Origin: Gemmatimonadota bacterium
Lineage (GTDB): Bacteria > Gemmatimonadota > Gemmatimonadetes > Gemmatimonadales > GWC2-71-9
Length of the DNA: 64,000 nt
Direction: 5' to 3'
Assembly: GCA_003220935.1 (NCBI GenBank)
Contig: QHTT01000072.1
Span: 1 to 64,000 of the forward strand
Notes under the pieces: generated by a model
The model's input: only the letters and a program-made list of their open reading frames with translations
Told to the model about the DNA's origin: nothing
Database searches by the model: none
Program-made: the position numbers and the translations under genes
Shown: in pieces, positions 36,516 through 44,072 of the stretch
How the letters are laid out: each line of letters begins with the position of its first letter
How positions within the stretch are numbered: the first letter of the stretch is position 1

Positions 36516-39263
36516 ATGCCGCAGACCGCGTTCGACCTCCCCCCTCAGTACGACCCGCACGACGTCGAGCGCCGGCTGTATCAGCGCTGGCTCGACCGCG
36601 GGGTGTTCACCGCCCGCGTCGACTCGTCACACGAGCCGTACGTAATCGTCATGCCGCCGCCCAACATCACGGCGATCCTCCACACGGGCCAGGGCCTCAA
36701 CAACGTTATCCAGGATGTGCTGATCCGCTTCGAACGCATGCGCGGCCGCGAGGCACTGTGGCTTCCTGGCACCGACCATGCTGGGATCGCCACCCAGAAC
36801 GTCGTCGAGCGGCTGGTCACAAAGGAGGGCAAGACTCGCTTCGACCTCGGGCGAGACACGTTCGTCGAGCGCGTGTGGCGGTTCGTGCGCGAGACCGGCT
36901 CCACCATCCTGGAGCAGCTCAAGGTGATCGGGTGCTCGTGCGACTGGAGCCGCACGCGCTTCACGTTCGACGACGCCTACTCGCGCGCGGTGCGCGAAGT
37001 GTTCGTGCGCCTCTGGGAAGAAAAGCTGATCTACCGCGGTCACCGGGTGATCCATTGGTGCCCGCACTGCCGCACTGCCCTCTCGGACGAAGAGGCCGAG
37101 TTCGCCGACCAAGCGGGCACGCTCTATCACATCCGCTACCCTGTCGAGGGCGGCCCGGCGCCGTTTCTCACAGTCGCCACGACGCGTCCCGAGACCATGC
37201 TCGGGGACACCGCGGTAGCCGTGAACCCGAAGGACAAACGGCACAAGGGCTTCATCGGCAAGACGGCTCGCCTCCCGATCGCAGGCCTACCGATCCCGAT
37301 CATCGGGGACGACGCCGTGGACCCGGCCTTCGGAACGGGGTTCGTGAAGGTGACGCCGGCGCACGACGCCAACGACTTCGAGATCGGCACGCGCCACAAG
37401 CTCGAGATGCCGCTCATCATGCGGGAAGACGGCACCATGGGGGAAGAGCCGGGGAAGCGAGAAGGGGAAAGGGTCCCCCCGTCCCTCCGTGGGCTCGACC
37501 GGTTCGAGGCGCGCGAAAAGATTGTCGAGATGCTCAAGGAGCAAGGGCTGCTCGAGAAGGTCGAGCCGCACACGCATGCGGTGCGCCATTGTTATCGCTG
37601 CGACACGATCGTCGAGCCGCGGCTCAGCGATCAGTGGTTCGTGAAGATGCAGCCGCTCGCTGAGCCGGTCCTCGCGCAGTACCGCCAGCAGCGCTTCCAG
37701 ATCGTCCCTGAGCGCTGGCACGCGACGTTCGAGAACTGGATGGAGAACATCCGGGACTGGAACATTTCCCGGCAGCTGTGGTGGGGCCACCGCATCCCGG
37801 TGTTCACCTGCACCCAGTGCCGCCACCAGTGGGCCGACCGGAAGGACCCGACGACGTGCCCCAAGTGCGGCGGGCCGGTGGAGCAGGATCCGGACGTGCT
37901 CGACACCTGGTTCTCGTCGTGGCTCTGGCCGTTCGCGACGCTCGGCTGGCCGGAGGAGACGCCGGACCTCGCGCGCTTCTACCCGGGCCACACACTGGTC
38001 ACCGCGCCGGAGATCCTGTTTTTCTGGGTAGCCCGGATGCTGATGTCCGGCTACCACTTCATGGAGCGCCAGCTGCCGTTCACGAAGGTGTACTTGCACG
38101 GGACCGTGCGCGACACCCAGCATCGCAAGATGTCCAAGTCGCTGGGCAACGGGATCGACCCGCTCGACGTGGTGCGCTTGTACGGCGCCGACGCGCTGCG
38201 CTGGACGCTGATCGCCGGCAGCTCGCTCGGCGCAGACGTGATCCTCGACCCGAACGATCTGGAGACGACGTTCGCCCCGGGCCGCAACTTTGCGAACAAG
38301 GTCTGGAACATCGGCCGCTTCATCCTGGCGCAGCTGCCAGAGCGGGTCCAGTCGATCGATGCGCTCGATGTGCCGCGCTTGCCGCTCGCGGACCGCTGGA
38401 TCCTGTCGCGGCTGCAGGCGACGATCCGCGAGACCACCGCGTCGTTCGAGCAGTTCCGGCTGGACGAGGGAGCGAAGCGGTGCTTCGAGTTCGCCTGGAA
38501 GGAGCTGGCGGACTGGTACGTGGAGGCCGTCAAGCCGCGACTGGCTGCGGTCACCGGAGCGGAGGCCTCCCTGCGCGACAAAAATACGCAGTCGCTACGG
38601 GAGGCCTCCGCTCCGGTGTCCGCGGCCGTGCTCGCCTACTGCTTCGACACGGTGTTGCGGCTGCTGCATCCCGTCGTGCCGTTCATCACCGAAGAGCTGT
38701 GGCAAAAGCTGCCCGGCCGGACCGCGGACGAGCTGCTGGTGGTGGCGGCGTGGCCGGCGCCGCGCGCCGCCCTCGCGGACGCCGCGGCGGATCAGCAGTT
38801 CCCGCTGGTGCAGGAAACGATCTCGTCGATCCGGATGCTGCGTGCCGAGTACCGGGTGCCCCCGAAGGCACGCCTCGCGGCGTCGGTGCAGCCGAAGAGC
38901 GAGCGGGTGCGTCGCGCGCTGGCAGGAGAGCGGGAGACGATCTTGCGGCTCGCTCAGCTGTCCGAGCTCACCTTCGACGGCACGCACAGCAGCGTGGGCG
39001 CGCACGCGGTGCTAGCCGACGGCAGCGACGTGTTCGTGGCGCTGGAGGGCGAGATCGACGTGCAGCAGGAGTGCCGCCGCCTCTCGAGCGACCTGAGCCG
39101 GCTCGACCAGCAGCTTACCGGGCTCGCGGCGAAGCTCACCAACCAGAATTTCGTCGCGCGGGCGCCCGCCGAGGTGGTCGCCAAGGAGCGCGAGAAGGAG
39201 CGGGCGTGGCGCGACCAGCGGCAGGCGCTGGCCGACAAGCTCAAGTCGCTCGGCTGCTCGTAG
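36516..39263 (+). CDS. valS: Valyl-tRNA synthetase, with two in-frame insertions
   Basis: A 915-residue class I synthetase with the editing domain (VATTRPETMLGDTAVAVNP), a zinc-binding pair (CPHC, CPKC), KMSKSLGNGIDP near residue 540 and a C-terminal coiled coil. The HIGH motif reads LHTGQG (residues 55-60), so the last His is Gln. Two segments look foreign: GKREGERVPPSLR near 310-325, from a G-rich stretch, and about residues 679-701, encoded by a 20-base perfect inverted repeat. The ATG at 36516 is directly preceded by AAGGA. It starts the plus-strand run that continues to 50172. Confidence 0.95.
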   Translation: MPQTAFDLPPQYDPHDVERRLYQRWLDRGVFTARVDSSHEPYVIVMPPPNITAILHTGQGLNNVIQDVLIRFERMRGREALWLPGTDHAGIATQNVVERLVTKEGKTRFDLGRDTFVERVWRFVRETGSTILEQLKVIGCSCDWSRTRFTFDDAYSRAVREVFVRLWEEKLIYRGHRVIHWCPHCRTALSDEEAEFADQAGTLYHIRYPVEGGPAPFLTVATTRPETMLGDTAVAVNPKDKRHKGFIGKTARLPIAGLPIPIIGDDAVDPAFGTGFVKVTPAHDANDFEIGTRHKLEMPLIMREDGTMGEEPGKREGERVPPSLRGLDRFEAREKIVEMLKEQGLLEKVEPHTHAVRHCYRCDTIVEPRLSDQWFVKMQPLAEPVLAQYRQQRFQIVPERWHATFENWMENIRDWNISRQLWWGHRIPVFTCTQCRHQWADRKDPTTCPKCGGPVEQDPDVLDTWFSSWLWPFATLGWPEETPDLARFYPGHTLVTAPEILFFWVARMLMSGYHFMERQLPFTKVYLHGTVRDTQHRKMSKSLGNGIDPLDVVRLYGADALRWTLIAGSSLGADVILDPNDLETTFAPGRNFANKVWNIGRFILAQLPERVQSIDALDVPRLPLADRWILSRLQATIRETTASFEQFRLDEGAKRCFEFAWKELADWYVEAVKPRLAAVTGAEASLRDKNTQSLREASAPVSAAVLAYCFDTVLRLLHPVVPFITEELWQKLPGRTADELLVVAAWPAPRAALADAAADQQFPLVQETISSIRMLRAEYRVPPKARLAASVQPKSERVRRALAGERETILRLAQLSELTFDGTHSSVGAHAVLADGSDVFVALEGEIDVQQECRRLSSDLSRLDQQLTGLAAKLTNQNFVARAPAEVVAKEREKERAWRDQRQALADKLKSLGCS
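38552..38618. repeat. Fold-back element inside valS
   Basis: Two perfect 20-base inverted arms (38552-38571 and 38599-38618, starting CACCGGAGCGGAGG) enclose a 27-base AT-richer loop that holds a smaller GCGAC/GTCGC pair. The element keeps the valS frame and encodes ASLRDKNTQSLREASAP, where other ValRS sequences that I recall have a short loop. Confidence 0.8.
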
Positions 39264-40546
39264 TCGCCGGGCTGGGCGCGTGCGCCAACCAGGGCCCACC
39301 GCCGGGCGGGCCGCCCGACAAGGCGCCGCCCCAGGTGGTGCGGTTCGTTCCCGAGTCCGGGGCAGTGCTCCCCGGCTTCAAGGGCGACGCTGTCATCCAG
39401 TTCGACGAAGTGATCGACGAGATGCCAGGCGGTGGAGCGCGTGGTGGAGGGGGCGGCGGCGGAGGGGGAGCGGCCCCGGTGAACGGGCTCGCAGGCCAGA
39501 TCGTGCTCTCGCCGGTCGCGGGCGACGTGCACGTGTCGTGGCACCGCAGCGCGATCCATGTGAAGCCAGCCGAAGGGTGGAAGCCGAACCGTGTGTATCA
39601 CCTCGAGCTGCTCCCCGGCATCGTCGACCTGCGGCGCAACATCCTGAAGCAGGGGAAGACCGCGATCTTCTCGACCGGTGCTCCCCTCCCCCACGCCGCT
39701 CTGGCGGGAACCGTGCTGCAATGGGTCGAGCAACGGGCGCTGGCGGGGGCGGTGATCCGCGCGGCGCCGCTGCCCGACACCGTCGCATACGTCACCGTCG
39801 CCGACTCGGCGGGCGACTTCCACTTGAGCGACATCCCGCGGGCGCGCTACCGCGTCTGGGCAATCCAAGACCAAAACAGCAACCGCCAGCTCGACCGGCG
39901 TGAGCCGTTCGACTCGACCACGGTCGCGATCGATTCGTCCGGGAGCGCAGTGCTGTGGGTGTTCGCCCACGACACCGTGGGGCCGCGCATCCGCGGCGTC
40001 GATGCGGTGGACTCGCTCGCCTGTCGCATCCAGTTCACGGCGCCGCTCGATCCGCGCCGGCCGCTGGACGCGGCGCAGGTGCGGCTGTACGCGCTGCCCG
40101 ACACGACCCCGGTGGCAGTGCGGGCGCTGTTCACCACCGCACAGTACGACTCGCTGCAGGCGAAGGCCCGAGCCAGCGCGGATTCCGTGCGCCGTGCGAA
40201 AGACACGACCGCTCGCCGCGACACGGTGCGCGCGGGAGCGGCACGTCCGCCCGCGGCAGCCCGGCGGGCACCCGCGCTTCCCGGGGAGGCAGCTCCGCGC
40301 GCAGCGGCAGCCGACACGACGAAGGTCCGCCAGCTGCTCAAGCAGCGCCCCGTGCCCTTCGACCGCGTGGTCCTGCAGGCCGCGCGGCCGCTCACGCCAG
40401 GCTCGAAGTACCTGATCCGCTTCCACGGCGCGACCAATCTGAACGGTGCCGCCGCGGACGCGCAGGGAGTGCTGACCGTTCCGGTGCCGAAGCCGGCCGC
40501 CCGGGACACCACCCGGGCGCCGCGCGACACCTCGAAGTCGCCATGA
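39206..40546 (+). CDS. Ig-like (Big_5) domain lipoprotein
   Basis: A 446-residue predicted lipoprotein: basic n-region, hydrophobic core LLVVAGLGA and lipobox Cys26. A bacterial Ig-like domain of the Big_5 type follows (PPQVVRFVPESGAVLP, IQFDEVIDE) with a run of nine glycines inside, then a beta-sandwich segment (DFHLSDIPRARYRVWAIQD) and a Pro/Arg/Asp-rich region near the end. The start is the GTG at 39206, which has AAGGAG at the right distance although it lies 58 bases inside valS; no in-frame ATG or TTG is closer. The stop overlaps selA as ATGA. Function unknown, probably surface-associated. Confidence 0.75.
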   Translation: MARPAAGAGRQAQVARLLVVAGLGACANQGPPPGGPPDKAPPQVVRFVPESGAVLPGFKGDAVIQFDEVIDEMPGGGARGGGGGGGGGAAPVNGLAGQIVLSPVAGDVHVSWHRSAIHVKPAEGWKPNRVYHLELLPGIVDLRRNILKQGKTAIFSTGAPLPHAALAGTVLQWVEQRALAGAVIRAAPLPDTVAYVTVADSAGDFHLSDIPRARYRVWAIQDQNSNRQLDRREPFDSTTVAIDSSGSAVLWVFAHDTVGPRIRGVDAVDSLACRIQFTAPLDPRRPLDAAQVRLYALPDTTPVAVRALFTTAQYDSLQAKARASADSVRRAKDTTARRDTVRAGAARPPAAARRAPALPGEAAPRAAAADTTKVRQLLKQRPVPFDRVVLQAARPLTPGSKYLIRFHGATNLNGAAADAQGVLTVPVPKPAARDTTRAPRDTSKSP

Positions 40547-41898
40547 CCGACCCGCGCCGCCGGTTGCCCGCCGTAGAGGCGTTGCTCGCCGAGCCCGACG
40601 TGGCGGCGCTGCTCGCGGCTCACCCCCGCAGTCTCGTGTTGCGCGCCGTGCGGGAGACGATCGACGTCGCGCGCGCCAACGGCGGGACGGCGCCGCCTGA
40701 GGGGTGGGGCCGGGCGGTGCTCGCGAAGGTACGGCGCCTCGCCGCGCCGTCGTTCGGCCCGGTGATCAACGCGGCCGGCGTAGTGCTGCACACGAACCTC
40801 GGCCGAGCGCCGCTCGCACGTCCGGCGATCGAGGCGATGGCGCGCATCGCGGGCGCGTACTCGAACCTCGAATACGACCTCGCACGGGGCGCGCGCGGCT
40901 CACGCCACGGCCTCTGCCGCGGGCTCCTCACCGAGCTCACGGGCGCGGAAGACGCGCTCGTCGTGAACAACGCGGCCAGCGCGCTGCTGCTCGCGCTCTC
41001 GGGCCTGGCCCGCGACGGCGACGCGGTCGTGTCACGCGGCGAGCTGGTGGAGATCGGCGGGGCGTTCCGCATCCCCGACATCATGGCCCGCTCTGGCGCG
41101 AAGCTCGTCGAGGTGGGAACCACGAACCGCACGCACCCCAAGGACTATGAGGGCGCCATCGGCCCCGCGACGCGCCTGCTCCTCAAGGTGCACCGCTCCA
41201 ACTTCCGGGTGACGGGCTTCACGAGCGAAGTGCCCGCGCGCGACATCGCCGCCATGGCGCGCGGCGCCGGGATCGCGAGCCTGTTCGATCTGGGCAGCGG
41301 CCTGCTGCTCGACCTCTCCGCTTGGGGGCTTGCGGGAGAGCCAAGCGTCGGCGAGGCGCTGGCGAGCGGCGTCGACGCGGTCGTCTTCTCCGGCGACAAG
41401 CTGCTCGGTGGCCCGCAGGCCGGGATCCTGCTCGGCACGAAGCCGGCGATCGACGCTTGCCGCACCGATCCGCTCGCCCGGGCAGTCCGGTCCGATAAGT
41501 TCACCCTGGCCGCGCTCGAAGCGACGCTGGCGCTCTATCGCGATCCGGAGATCGCCCGGCGTGAAATACCGGTACTCCGGATGCTGACCGAAGACGTCAC
41601 GCAGATACGTCGACGCGCAGAAGCGTTGCACAAAGGCGTGGGCAAAGGTTCGGACGTAATCGAGGGAGAATCGGAAGTCGGCGGCGGTTCGTTCCCAGGC
41701 AAGACCCTCAAGACGTGGTTGGTTCAGCTGACGTCTGACCACCTGACGTCTGAGGTCTTGGCCGCGCGGCTCCGAGCGACGGACCCGCCCGTCATTGTTC
41801 GCATCGCCGACGACCACGTCGTCCTCGACCCGCGGACCATCTTCCCCGACCAGATCGAGCAGGTCGCCCGCGCGGTCCGCGCCGCCTTGGATGCCTGA
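40543..41898 (+). CDS. selA: L-seryl-tRNA(Sec) selenium transferase
   Basis: PLP enzyme converting seryl-tRNA(Sec) to selenocysteinyl-tRNA(Sec). The 451-residue protein has the N-terminal domain (LPAVEALLAEPDVAALLAAH), NAAGVVLHTNLGRAPL, and the PLP lysine in FSGDKLLGGPQAGIL; near the end VGGGSFPGKTLKTW and DPPVIVRI are conserved. selB, selD and the Sec tRNA are not in the window. Residues about 396-404 read LTSDHLTSE, encoded by an exact 11-base direct repeat. It overlaps the lipoprotein gene by four bases and gmhB by eight. Confidence 0.93.
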   Translation: MTDPRRRLPAVEALLAEPDVAALLAAHPRSLVLRAVRETIDVARANGGTAPPEGWGRAVLAKVRRLAAPSFGPVINAAGVVLHTNLGRAPLARPAIEAMARIAGAYSNLEYDLARGARGSRHGLCRGLLTELTGAEDALVVNNAASALLLALSGLARDGDAVVSRGELVEIGGAFRIPDIMARSGAKLVEVGTTNRTHPKDYEGAIGPATRLLLKVHRSNFRVTGFTSEVPARDIAAMARGAGIASLFDLGSGLLLDLSAWGLAGEPSVGEALASGVDAVVFSGDKLLGGPQAGILLGTKPAIDACRTDPLARAVRSDKFTLAALEATLALYRDPEIARREIPVLRMLTEDVTQIRRRAEALHKGVGKGSDVIEGESEVGGGSFPGKTLKTWLVQLTSDHLTSEVLAARLRATDPPVIVRIADDHVVLDPRTIFPDQIEQVARAVRAALDA

Positions 41899-42460
41899 GG
41901 GCAAGCACCGCGCGGTGTTCCTGGACCGCGACGGCACGATCGTGGACGACCCGCCCCCCGGCTTCCTGCACGAGCCGGGGAAGGTGCGCCTGCTTCCCGG
42001 CGCTGCCGCCGCGATCCGCCGGCTGAACCAGACGGGCTGGTTGGTGGTGATCGTGACGAACCAGTCGGGGATCGGGCGCGGGCTGTACGACGAGGCCGCG
42101 TACGCCGCAGTGCAGCGCCGGCTGGCGGAGCTGCTCGCCGCGCACAGCGCGCACATCGACGCCGCTTACTTCTGCCCGCACCATCCGGACGCGGACGGGC
42201 CGTGCGACTGTCGCAAGCCGGGGGTGAAGCTGTTCCGCGACGCCCAGGCGGCGTTGGGGATCGACCTCCGGCGCTCGTACTGGGTGGGCGACCGGTGGCG
42301 CGACGTCGCGCCGGCGCGCACCCTCGGCGCAGCCGCCTCGCAGGCGATCCTCGTGCAAACCGGGAGCGGCGCGACCGACCGGGTCGAGGCCGAGGCGCGT
42401 GGGACGACAGTCGTGCCGGACTTGAGCGCCGCGGTCGACCGGATTGTGCAGGGGGAATAG
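41891..42460 (+). CDS. gmhB: D-glycero-beta-D-manno-heptose 1,7-bisphosphate 7-phosphatase
   Basis: HAD-family phosphatase of the lipopolysaccharide heptose pathway. The 189-residue protein carries the nucleophile motif FLDRDGTIV, VTNQSGIGRG and the zinc-binding loop CPHHPDADGPCDCRKP, which separates GmhB from histidinol phosphatases, and YWVGDRWRD with the Mg-binding aspartate. Its ATG lies eight bases inside the end of selA. It supports an outer membrane with heptose-containing glycans; the other gmh genes are not here. Confidence 0.93.
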   Translation: MPEGKHRAVFLDRDGTIVDDPPPGFLHEPGKVRLLPGAAAAIRRLNQTGWLVVIVTNQSGIGRGLYDEAAYAAVQRRLAELLAAHSAHIDAAYFCPHHPDADGPCDCRKPGVKLFRDAQAALGIDLRRSYWVGDRWRDVAPARTLGAAASQAILVQTGSGATDRVEAEARGTTVVPDLSAAVDRIVQGE

Positions 42461-42482
42461 CAACGGCAGATTGCGGAACGAC

Positions 42483-42980
42483 ATGGAGCGCACCCGCACG
42501 GGATTCAAGGTCCGCGTCCTCGCGGCGCTGTGGCTCCTGATGCTGCCCGTCCTCCGCTCCGTTGCAGCACAGCACAAGCCGTCCCCGCCTCCTCCCGCCG
42601 CGCCGCCGACGCCGAAGGGGGCGATCGCGCCCGGGGCCACGATCCGGGACTCGCTCGGAGCCCGCGACCTCGTGCTCGCGGCCGAGAGCACCTACGCCCA
42701 GCCGTGGAGGCTCGCCGGCGCCGCCGGCGAGATCGTCACGATCGACCTCACCTCCGACGCGTTCGACGCGTACGAGTTCCTGCTCGGCCCCGGCCTCGAC
42801 CGCCCGCCGCAGGATGACGACTCGGGCGGCCGGTGTAACGCGCGGCTGACGGTGCGACTGCCGCGGACCGGGGACTATACGATCGTCGTCACCAGCACCG
42901 ACAAGTTCGCGACGGGCCCGTTCTCGCTGAGCGTGAGCGTCGGGACGAAGCCCAAGTCGCTCAGCCCCTGCCCGCGGTGA
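42483..42980 (+). CDS. Exported PPC-domain protein
   Basis: A 165-residue protein with a signal peptide (core LAALWLLMLPVLRSVAAQ), a Pro-rich linker and one pre-peptidase C-terminal (PPC) beta-sandwich: AGEIVTIDLTSDAFDAYEFL in the middle and GDYTIVVTSTDKFATGPFSLSV at the end. PPC domains are normally accessory to secreted peptidases; here the domain is alone. It is followed by purN with GTGA overlap. Function unknown. Confidence 0.75.
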   Translation: MERTRTGFKVRVLAALWLLMLPVLRSVAAQHKPSPPPPAAPPTPKGAIAPGATIRDSLGARDLVLAAESTYAQPWRLAGAAGEIVTIDLTSDAFDAYEFLLGPGLDRPPQDDDSGGRCNARLTVRLPRTGDYTIVVTSTDKFATGPFSLSVSVGTKPKSLSPCPR

Positions 42981-43657
42981 CGCCCCCCCCGGTTCGCCTC
43001 GCCGTGCTCGTCTCGGGCGGCGGCACGAACCTGCTCGCCCTGCTCGACGCGCTCGCGGAATCGGGAGTCGCGCGGGTCGCCGGCGTAATCTCGAGCCGCG
43101 CTGACGCCGGCGCGCTGGAGCGAGCCCGCCAGCGGGGCGTGCCCGCCACCGTGCTCTCCGACCCCGCCGACGCCGCCGAGGTCATCACTAGCCTGGGCGA
43201 CGCCAACCTCGTCGTCCTGGCCGGCTACTTGAAGCGGGTGCCGTCCGCCGCGGTCGCCCGCTTTGCGCTGCGGATGATTAATATCCATCCGGCGCTGCTC
43301 CCCGCCTTCGGCGGCCCCGGCATGTACGGGCGCCGCGTGCACGAGCGGGTGCTCGCGAGCGGCGCCGCGATCTCGGGGGCGACGGTTCACTACGTGGACG
43401 AGGAATACGACCACGGGCCGATCATCGCCCAGTGGCCCGTGCCGGTGCGTCCCGGGGACACGCCGGACACGCTCGCGGCACGCGTGCTCGAGGTGGAGCA
43501 TCGCTTGCTGCCGCTGGTAGTCCTGGAGTTGGCTCGGAGAGGCATGCCGAGCGTTCCCGTGCGACTGTTTCCCGATGCGTCCGCGTTCGCGGCGCAGAAC
43601 ACACTTGCGGTGAGGTTTGTCGATGAGAGTCGACGGCGCGATGGATCCCCATCCTAA
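42977..43657 (+). CDS. purN: Phosphoribosylglycinamide formyltransferase
   Basis: Transfers formyl from 10-formyl-THF to GAR in purine synthesis. The 226-residue protein shows AVLVSGGGTNLLALLDA, the catalytic Asn-His-Asp set in MINIHPALLPAF and YVDEEYDHGPII. The start is the GTG at 42977, overlapping the previous stop. The last residues (RRRDGSPS) run into a multi-hairpin element, so the natural C-terminus may have been altered. It is separated from purH by the remains of a peptidase gene. Confidence 0.95.
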   Translation: MTPPPVRLAVLVSGGGTNLLALLDALAESGVARVAGVISSRADAGALERARQRGVPATVLSDPADAAEVITSLGDANLVVLAGYLKRVPSAAVARFALRMINIHPALLPAFGGPGMYGRRVHERVLASGAAISGATVHYVDEEYDHGPIIAQWPVPVRPGDTPDTLAARVLEVEHRLLPLVVLELARRGMPSVPVRLFPDASAFAAQNTLAVRFVDESRRRDGSPS

Positions 43658-44072
43658 AGGATGGGCTCGGCCAAGCACGACGCTGCAGCGTGCACCGTAT
43701 GTGCTTGGCACCACGCCGCGGCGCGTGCATGTCATCGACACCTTCGTTTCCGCCGATTCGCCACTGGAGCTGCCGAACTTCGCGGTGGCACCGATCGGCC
43801 AGGGCGTGGTCGCACGGGCGCTCGACAACTCGTCCATCACACCTCCCGCCTACGTCGATTCGCTCGTCCAAGTCGCCCGTGCGCGGGGTGTGAAGCTTCA
43901 GGTCGGCACCACCAACGGGGGCAACGATGGCTCCGTGTTCACGCCGTACGGCGTCGTCGACGTCGCCATGGGCTGGCCGCTCCGCTACTCCCGCTCTCCC
44001 GCCGAGGTCGTGGACTTGCGCGATGTCGTGAGCCTCGCCGACATGATCCAGGCGGTGGGCGAGACCTGGTGA
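43617..44072 (+). pseudogene. Remnant of an M42-family (glutamyl aminopeptidase/endoglucanase-like) metallopeptidase
   Basis: About 113 residues from VIDTFVSADSPLELPNF to the stop match the C-terminal end of M42 peptidases: GTTNGGNDGSVFTPYGVVDVAM and RYSRSPAEVVDLRDVVSLADMI, the last holding a conserved metal-site neighbourhood. M42 enzymes are about 340-360 residues, and everything N-terminal is missing. The reading frame instead begins in a palindromic element (43648-43708) that also forms the end of purN. The remaining frame overlaps purH as GTGA. It is probably a deletion product kept only because purH translation depends on it; a functional fragment cannot be excluded. Confidence 0.7.
43648..43708. 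repeat. Multi-hairpin palindromic element, copy 3 (purN / peptidase-remnant junction)
   Basis: A 7-base stem CCCATCC-TAAA-GGATGGG is followed by CTCGGC. A second, larger hairpin has arms CCAAGCAC/GTGCTTGG with an inner ACGCTGCAGCGT palindrome. It starts eight bases before the end of purN and continues into the peptidase remnant. Confidence 0.75.
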
